The notes under the pieces were generated by a model that was not told where the DNA came from, did no database searches, and worked only from the letters and a program-made list of their open reading frames with translations. The translations under genes and the position numbers were made by a program. This document shows positions 59,461 to 64,000 of a stretch of 64,000 bases of DNA, in pieces. Positions within the stretch are counted from its first letter, which is position 1, and every line of letters starts with the position of its first letter. The DNA comes from Thiothrix sp. (lineage in GTDB: Bacteria; Pseudomonadota; Gammaproteobacteria; Thiotrichales; Thiotrichaceae), in NCBI RefSeq assembly GCF_028714775.1, contig NZ_JAQTLS010000006.1, forward strand, positions 62,001-126,000. The letters run 5' to 3'.

Positions 59461-59483
59461 TGTCAGTGATGACAAGCTTGTCA
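59461..59483 (-). promoter_or_regulatory. Three-half-site operator upstream of the DUF697 unit
   Basis: TGTCAGTGATGACA (59461-59474) overlaps a perfect TGACAAGCTTGTCA (59470-59483). It has the same alternating half-sites as the cmr1 copy. It lies 22 nt after the preceding CARF gene but 260 nt before the DUF697 start, farther than in the other cases. The rest of the 295-nt gap has no ATG codon on the minus strand, so no missed gene. Confidence 0.65.
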
Positions 59484-59505
59484 ACCCAACAACAGTTAGC
59501 ATAAT

Positions 59506-60633
59506 TTATGCGCCCATAATAAACGTCAATGATGCTGCTGGCAACGTGATTCCAAATCTTGTCACAGGACGGTTGCCATGTGCCTGCAACAAATACGGTT
59601 TTGCGCCAGCGATACCCAATGTTTTTTTTAGTATTTTGTGGGTGTTGGACTTGCGCTCATCGAACCATGCCTTATTCATGCCGCCTTTGAGGGCGTGCGC
59701 AACTTGTTCAAAGCTGCCATTTTCCCCGTGCAGGCGGGCATAAACACCCAGAAATTGGGTTGCCAATGACGGCGTTTCGCTATCTGTCCAATGGATAGGG
59801 GGAAGGTCGCGCATACGCCTTTCCAACATCCAAACATAAAATGCCAATTGCACGGGTTGCATAGCTACGGGCACAGAACCACAGGTCAGTACCGCACGAT
59901 TCCAGTCAAAATGCACTTTAGGCAGGTCAAAACCCCGTTGGGCGGCGGCGATAGTGGCGCTGAACGTGCTGCTGCCTTCCAGTAAATCACTTGGCAATCC
60001 ATCACGCAGGCGCACAAAGGGAATATCTGCCAACGTCACGTTAACCGCCGATGCATCAAAGTCCGCGCCATCCCGGTCTTTCAGCCAGCAGGTTTGTGGG
60101 GGTGGGTAGTAAAAATCCTTGAGGAAAAAATAGCAGTCATCCACCAATACATGCTTGAGTCGGTCTTGCGGCCTGCCAAACAGCGACAATGCGTAGCCAA
60201 TGTAATACGTCATGGTGCGGCGACCACCTGACAACAATGCACACAAACTTGACGTTGGGTCGGCGGTAAATTGCTGCAAGCGGTGGCTAATAAAATCTGC
60301 GGTATGTTCATTATCCTGCTCTGAGCGCACATCCCATAACACCTTATTTTGATGGTCAGTAATCAAATGAAACACGGGTGTCGTGCAGGCCATCGGTAAG
60401 CCGTAGTCCTGACACAAGCGCAGCAACCAGCCGTTATGCACGAGTGCTTGCTGTACCAGATCACACCCACGTTCGGTGGTAATGATGTGAATCTCGGTTG
60501 GAATGTAGGCGGGTTCAGAGGTTTGGGTGAGGGCGTAGAGTGCCTCAGTAATGGTTTGGGGCGAATAGGCTTCGACTGCCACGAGGATGCGGCGCGGGTA
60601 GGTATGGGGCGTGGGTATCGGTGTTTGCTGCAT
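59506..60633 (-). CDS. Second CARF protein of the NE0113 family
   Basis: A 375-aa paralogue of the protein at 47181. The CARF start ILVAVEAYSPQTITEALYALTQTSEPAYIPTEIHIITT, and ALLSGGRRTMTYYIGYALSLFGR, match the first protein position by position; the C-terminal PVQLAFYVWMLERR block is also shared. The differing CARF loop (EAYSPQT against AGGTPAI) may change ligand choice. The ATG at 60633 leaves it 24 nt from the degenerate end of array 2, so it may be read from the array's transcript; I see no palindrome in front of it. Confidence 0.84.
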   Translation of the reverse strand: MQQTPIPTPHTYPRRILVAVEAYSPQTITEALYALTQTSEPAYIPTEIHIITTERGCDLVQQALVHNGWLLRLCQDYGLPMACTTPVFHLITDHQNKVLWDVRSEQDNEHTADFISHRLQQFTADPTSSLCALLSGGRRTMTYYIGYALSLFGRPQDRLKHVLVDDCYFFLKDFYYPPPQTCWLKDRDGADFDASAVNVTLADIPFVRLRDGLPSDLLEGSSTFSATIAAAQRGFDLPKVHFDWNRAVLTCGSVPVAMQPVQLAFYVWMLERRMRDLPPIHWTDSETPSLATQFLGVYARLHGENGSFEQVAHALKGGMNKAWFDERKSNTHKILKKTLGIAGAKPYLLQAHGNRPVTRFGITLPAASLTFIMGA

Positions 60634-60657
60634 GTGGGAATTATAGCCAACAAACAC

Positions 60658-61183
60658 CCCTCTGTCCCTTCTAAATCAGGGCATCATTCAAATGGGATGC
60701 GGTGCAGGATTGGCGAGGGTTTGATGAGTCTTAATCCCTTCTAAATCAGGGCATCATTCAAATATCGCTAAGGCCATAAGGAAACAAAATGAACCCACGT
60801 CTTAATCCCTTCTAAATCAGGGCATCATTCAAATGCTGATATGAAACCGCAAACACTCCACGTCGTGGTCTTAATCCCTCCTAAATCAGGGCATCATTCA
60901 AATGCTGACCAAACAGGTAAGGGCGCATCCTTGTATATGTCTTAATCCCTTCTAAATCAGGGCATCATTCAAATAGAAATGGAACAAGCTAAACAAAACT
61001 ATGTGCTGTCTTAATCCCTTCTAAATCAGGGCATCATTCAAATGTTTGGCAGTAGTCGAAGTCACGAAAGGTCAGGAGTCTTAATCCCTTCTAAATCAGG
61101 GCATCATTCAAATAATGATTATGTCACAACTCATGTATGATAGCATAGTCTTAATCCCTTCTAAATCAGGGCATCATTCAAAT
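60658..61183 (-). CRISPR. CRISPR array 2: 8 repeats, 7 spacers
   Basis: The repeat is 36 nt and differs from array 1 at four positions; plus-strand copies start GTCTTAATCCCTTCTAAATC and end CATCATTCAAAT. Copies end at 60693, 60763, 60834, 60903 (one mismatch), 60974, 61043, 61113 and 61183. The leftmost is degenerate in its 5' half. On the minus strand it gives the same CCCT/AGGG hairpin and the same 8-nt ATTAAGAC tag, so one Cas6 can process both arrays. The leader is inferred to be on the right. Confidence 0.97.
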
Positions 61184-61402
61184 TGGCTCGTGTCGAATCG
61201 GCCTTTTGAATCAATTGGTTACACAGACCTTTAGCAGAAAATGCGCGGTACAAAAAGTTACCTTGGCACAAAATTGATCAAGTCATATTGTTAAACCAAC
61301 TACACGGTCAGGTTTCCCGTGTTAATGGCCTGATTCTATACCGATCAGGCAGGCGGTGAAAGCATTATGACAACGCCACACCGCAAGGTGAACCGGGTTG
61401 TA
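61184..61402 (-). promoter_or_regulatory. Probable leader of array 2
   Basis: A 219-nt gene-free stretch between the intact terminal repeat and the cas2 stop. It includes a 7-bp stem GCCTGAT/ATCAGGC (61328-61350) near the cas2 end. It is not obviously similar to the array 1 leader. No confident promoter found. Confidence 0.5.
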
Positions 61403-61732
61403 TTACCCCTCCAACGAATCCAGATTATAGCGCAACTCTACGGGTAGCTTCACACCAGTCAGCATCAGCCCGTCATCCCAGAATTGCTTACCCAACTTCA
61501 CCCACTCAGGCTTATCGGGAAGGGGGTAAATGCGGATGTCGTCCTGTTTGGGGTGGATCAATGTCCGCAGGTGGCGGATGACCTTTTGGCGGCGTTCCCC
61601 ATCCAATTCCACCAAAAATACCGAATACTGCAAGGGCAAAGCAATCTTTTTCAAATAGCGGTGAACCCGCCCCAGCCGTTTCGGGTTGGCAATGTCATAA
61701 GCAATAATGTGTGGTAAGCGGCGGTTTGCCAT
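61403..61732 (-). CDS. cas2: Cas2 (third copy, beside array 2)
   Basis: A 109-aa Cas2: HIIAYDIANPKRLGRVHRYLKKIALPLQYSVFLVEL, then DDIRIYPLPD, the two strongest family blocks. It resembles the 110-aa copy beside cas1. There is no cas1 here, so it must use the distant Cas1 or act otherwise. Its ATG overlaps the stop of the 92-aa gene (TGATG). Confidence 0.93.
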   Translation of the reverse strand: MANRRLPHIIAYDIANPKRLGRVHRYLKKIALPLQYSVFLVELDGERRQKVIRHLRTLIHPKQDDIRIYPLPDKPEWVKLGKQFWDDGLMLTGVKLPVELRYNLDSLEG

Positions 61733-62010
61733 CAGTCAGCCTCCTGATGCTTAAGGCTACGCCATAGCCGGTTGAGTGCAATCCGGGCGCGTTCCTCAAA
61801 ATGTCCCTGCTGCGTTTCGTAAAACTGCACCATGCTGTAACGCCAACCCCGCTCGGTGGGCTGCGGTACATTGCCATGCAGCACCAGCCAATACGCCTCC
61901 AATAGCAGCAACTTTTCCACATCCCTTGATAAGTGGACACGGCGCGTTAGCGGCAGGTGGATGTCGTCGCACACATCGTAAGCGGCGAGGTAAAGGACAC
62001 GCTCGGTCAT
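61732..62010 (-). CDS. Unknown 92-aa protein coupled to cas2
   Basis: I do not recognise this. The first residues RVLYLAAYDVCDD look like the first strand of a Cas2, but the remainder is helical: HLSRDVEKLLLLEAYWLVLHG, then GWRYSMVQFYETQQG and ARIALNRLWRSL. It is translationally coupled to the third cas2 and has a palindrome 68 nt upstream of its start. It might be an adaptation accessory or a small regulator. Confidence 0.75.
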   Translation of the reverse strand: MTERVLYLAAYDVCDDIHLPLTRRVHLSRDVEKLLLLEAYWLVLHGNVPQPTERGWRYSMVQFYETQQGHFEERARIALNRLWRSLKHQEAD

Positions 62011-62068
62011 GGTGGTTTCCCCGGCTTGCTGTAGCTCTATGGGAAATCATGCGGGAAAGGGGCTGGGT

Positions 62069-62091
62069 TGTCTGCAATGACAAGCTTGTCA
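62069..62091 (-). promoter_or_regulatory. Operator ahead of the 92-aa/cas2 unit
   Basis: A perfect TGACAAGCTTGTCA at 62078-62091 lies 68 nt before the 92-aa gene. TGTCTGCAATGACA (62069-62082) supplies the third half-site with one mismatch, again at 9-base spacing. Confidence 0.7.
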
Positions 62092-62120
62092 GTATCCGCA
62101 TGTGCCAAACGGGGAACCCG

Positions 62121-63065
62121 TCAGGTCAACTCCACTGCATACTCGCCCATTCCCATCACCGCGCCTTTGCCAATATGCACCCATTGCCCCAACCACAACC
62201 AAGGCCAGAATTCAGCCAATTGTTCCACTGGCAAACCGAAGCTCCCCAATAGCCCCCCCATCTGCACCTTGGTTTGTTGGCGGTTGGAATAGCGCGACCA
62301 CTCATACCAGTGCAAATCCTGCGCCAACACAGGTATCCCGGCGGCACGCTGGCTCAGCGCCTTAAAGTCCAAGGTTAGCTCTGCCCCAGCATGATGCGCG
62401 TGCAACAAAGAAATGCGCCGCATCAACGGCGTAAAAAAGTTCTGGAAATTGAACCGCCCACCATGCACCAGTTTGCCATCCTGAACTATCCGCAACGGTG
62501 TCTTAAAATGGATGCGTACCGACTCCGGCAACGGTGGGATTTGTGGAACCCCTATTGGCAATGCCTGCAAACTGCCCCCAACCTCATGGATCGGTTGCCA
62601 CGCCGCATCCCCCAACGCATTGGCCTGGGCCACCCGCAATAACTGGCAACGCCCATCCCCCTTGCCTAAACCCCTTTCACCCACCTGCTGCAAGGCATGG
62701 ATCAAATAGGGCAAGTGCGCCGCAGCACCCCCCAATAACGTCAGGTACAACTCGAAACACTCCCCCGGCACATACTGTTTACCCGACGTTGCCAGCGGAT
62801 GCAGGATGTAAGGGTGGGGTGCAGCATTAATCTTTTCCAACAATGGCTCTTGGCCTGCCGGGGTTTCAAACACATAACTGTAAACGCAAGACCCCTGCAA
62901 CAGGCAATGCTTGCACTCCGGCTGATGGGTAATGCACACGGTACGCCGCAATGCATGACCAAATGCACCGCGCCATGTCGAACCCGCGTAAGCCGGAAAT
63001 TGGATAGCGGTTTCTGCCCGGAACGTGAAGCGGTAGCGGGCGACTGGAAGCTGGAAAGGCGGCAT
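62121..63065 (-). CDS. cas6: Pre-crRNA endoribonuclease Cas6
   Basis: A 314-aa Cas6 of the RAMP type (PF10040-like), with an N-terminal YAGSTWRGAFGHALRR segment, a Cys cluster CKHCLLQGSC, and the C-terminal Gly-rich GQWVHIGKGAVMGMGEY loop typical of RAMPs. It cuts array transcripts at the hairpin base to leave the 8-nt tag. The histidine that would do the cleavage cannot be assigned from sequence alone. It is in its own unit, with a degenerate palindrome 64 nt upstream. Confidence 0.9.
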   Translation of the reverse strand: MPPFQLPVARYRFTFRAETAIQFPAYAGSTWRGAFGHALRRTVCITHQPECKHCLLQGSCVYSYVFETPAGQEPLLEKINAAPHPYILHPLATSGKQYVPGECFELYLTLLGGAAAHLPYLIHALQQVGERGLGKGDGRCQLLRVAQANALGDAAWQPIHEVGGSLQALPIGVPQIPPLPESVRIHFKTPLRIVQDGKLVHGGRFNFQNFFTPLMRRISLLHAHHAGAELTLDFKALSQRAAGIPVLAQDLHWYEWSRYSNRQQTKVQMGGLLGSFGLPVEQLAEFWPWLWLGQWVHIGKGAVMGMGEYAVELT

Positions 63066-63128
63066 GGAAACCCTTTAGGTGGCAGATATTTTGCCCAGTG
63101 TACCCCACCAATAATTTCCGGCAAGGGT

Positions 63129-63142
63129 TGGCAAGCTCGTCA
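63129..63142 (-). promoter_or_regulatory. Degenerate locus palindrome ahead of cas6
   Basis: TGGCAAGCTCGTCA matches TGACAAGCTTGTCA at 12 of 14 positions, 64 nt upstream of the cas6 start. Just downstream on the minus strand TTGCCG and TACACT, 16 nt apart, form a plausible promoter, so the site would sit upstream of it. Confidence 0.45.
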
Positions 63143-63266
63143 GGGGCAGGAAGGTTGGGGTTATGCCATCATAAGTTAAGTCACACATTGGGTTAAGCAT
63201 AAGTGTGCGCTTGCAGCAGGAGTGCTATACTAGCCCTAAACAAAATAACACAATTGGCAAAATATC

Positions 63267-64000
63267 ATGCAAACGGAACTCCGATCCTCCTTAGCAGGAA
63301 ATCAGTGCTCTGATCACTTGCTACATCGCCTGCACGACTTGCAATCCCGTTTCCAGCATATCCCCGCACAGGAAATTCCCCCTTTGGCAACTGAGCTGCA
63401 ATTGCCCATCAGCCAAGTGGAAGCGGTGATTGATTTCTACAGCTTTTTTCACCGTAGCCCGCGTGGGCGCATTGACCTGTTATTCAGCAATTGCACCAGT
63501 TGCGGCGACCTGTCGCTGATGCAGCAATTGTGTACCTCGCTGGACGTTAGCCCCGGTATTACCCGTGCAGATGGTGCAGTCAGTATTGATGAAACCTCCT
63601 GCATCGGCATGTGTGACCAAGGTGCATCCTTGCTGGTGAATGGGCGCATCATGACCCGACTCAACCCGCAACGCTTGCAACAGATTGCCGGGCTGGTAAA
63701 CGCGGGTACGCCGCTGGATGCGTGGCCTGCTGAATGGTTTGCCGTGCCCGACCATGTGCGTCACCCCGGACTGTTGCTCAACGATGCGCTGCAACCCGGT
63801 GCTGGCCTGCGAGCTGCCATCCAGCGTGGCGCAGAAAATCTGCTCGCCGAAATCAATCAATCCGGCTTGCGCGGCAGGGGCGGGGCTGGATTCAACACCA
63901 GCCTGAAATGGCAGCTCTGCCGTGATGCCCCCGCCACGACCCGCTATGTGGTGTGCAATGCCGATGAAGGCGAACCGGGCACATTCAAGGATCGTGTCCT
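63267..64000 (+). CDS. hoxF: NAD-reducing hydrogenase diaphorase subunit HoxF-like (cut by window end)
   Basis: Only the first 244 codons are present; the gene runs off the right edge. The N-terminal part is a NuoE-like ferredoxin domain ([10 protein letters not shown], then [16 protein letters not shown]); then a NuoF-like domain starts with [15 protein letters not shown] and [14 protein letters not shown], the NADH/FMN site. The NuoE-NuoF fusion order fits HoxF of soluble or bidirectional [NiFe] hydrogenases; a formate dehydrogenase beta subunit is the main alternative. It is divergent from the CRISPR locus and marks its right border. Confidence 0.8.
   Translation, partial: MQTELRSSLAGNQCSDHLLHRLHDLQSRFQHIPAQEIPPLATELQLPISQVEAVIDFYSFFHRSPRGRIDLLFSNCTSCGDLSLMQQLCTSLDVSPGITRADGAVSIDETSCIGMCDQGASLLVNGRIMTRLNPQRLQQIAGLVNAGTPLDAWPAEWFAVPDHVRHPGLLLNDALQPGAGLRAAIQRGAENLLAEINQSGLRGRGGAGFNTSLKWQLCRDAPATTRYVVCNADEGEPGTFKDRV

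Overview
The window looks like a chromosomal segment of a gammaproteobacterium. The housekeeping genes are gammaproteobacterial in type and arrangement (dusB-fis, psd, pyrE, prmB, parE, ssb, htpG), and the right edge enters a hydrogenase diaphorase gene (hoxF-like). A sulfur-oxidising Thiothrix-like member of the Thiotrichales is my guess. It rests on overall protein character and not on a search.

Layout: 0-41 kb is mostly core genome: tadA, a transglutaminase-elicitor-type protein, parE with a MEKHLA-domain gene, usp, htpG, an EF-G-like GTPase, prmB, psd, pyrE, a di-haem peroxidase, dusB-fis, dsbB, a Kef-type antiporter, an orphan PotA-like ATPase, a MscS-type channel, a YajR-type transporter, ssb, a fused CheB-CheR-PAS-histidine kinase with its FixJ-type regulator, a SWIM/SNF2 helicase, tRNA-Arg(CCT) and tRNA-Leu(TAA). 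An accessory island at 8.8-13.0 kb encodes a TIR protein and a TIR-like/NACHT/HEAT protein, a likely NLR-like antiviral pair with seven near-identical 99-bp HEAT units.

41.2-63.1 kb is one large type III-B (Cmr) CRISPR locus with every gene on the minus strand. In transcription order: cas6; a 92-aa unknown and a cas2; CRISPR array 2 (8 repeats); a CARF protein; a DUF697 membrane protein, a 275-aa membrane protein and a Can2/Card1-like CARF nuclease; cmr1-cmr2(cas10)-cmr3-cmr4-cmr5-cmr6; csx16 (ring-nuclease family), csx2 (CARF-HEPN) and a second CARF protein; four tiny peptides, a radical-SAM enzyme, two more cas2 genes, cas1 and a reverse transcriptase; then array 1 (25 repeats). Cas10 keeps the GGDD cyclase motif but lacks an HD domain, so the locus is built around cyclic-oligoadenylate signalling with several sensors and a dedicated off-switch.

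Two things here I do not recognise as described. (1) A cassette of four unannotated micropeptides (34, 26, 24 and 36 aa), each with a Shine-Dalgarno sequence. Three share a hydrophobic stretch and a C-terminal Cys-x-Cys tail, with acidic, neutral and basic tails respectively. They sit immediately upstream of a radical-SAM gene that is translationally coupled to cas2-cas2-cas1-RT. (2) A palindrome, TGACA-AGCT-TGTCA, perfect three times and degenerate two or three more times. It lies in front of nearly every transcription unit of the CRISPR locus, usually 62-75 nt before the first start codon. It suggests a locus-wide operator, possibly read by the CARF proteins with winged-helix-like C-termini.
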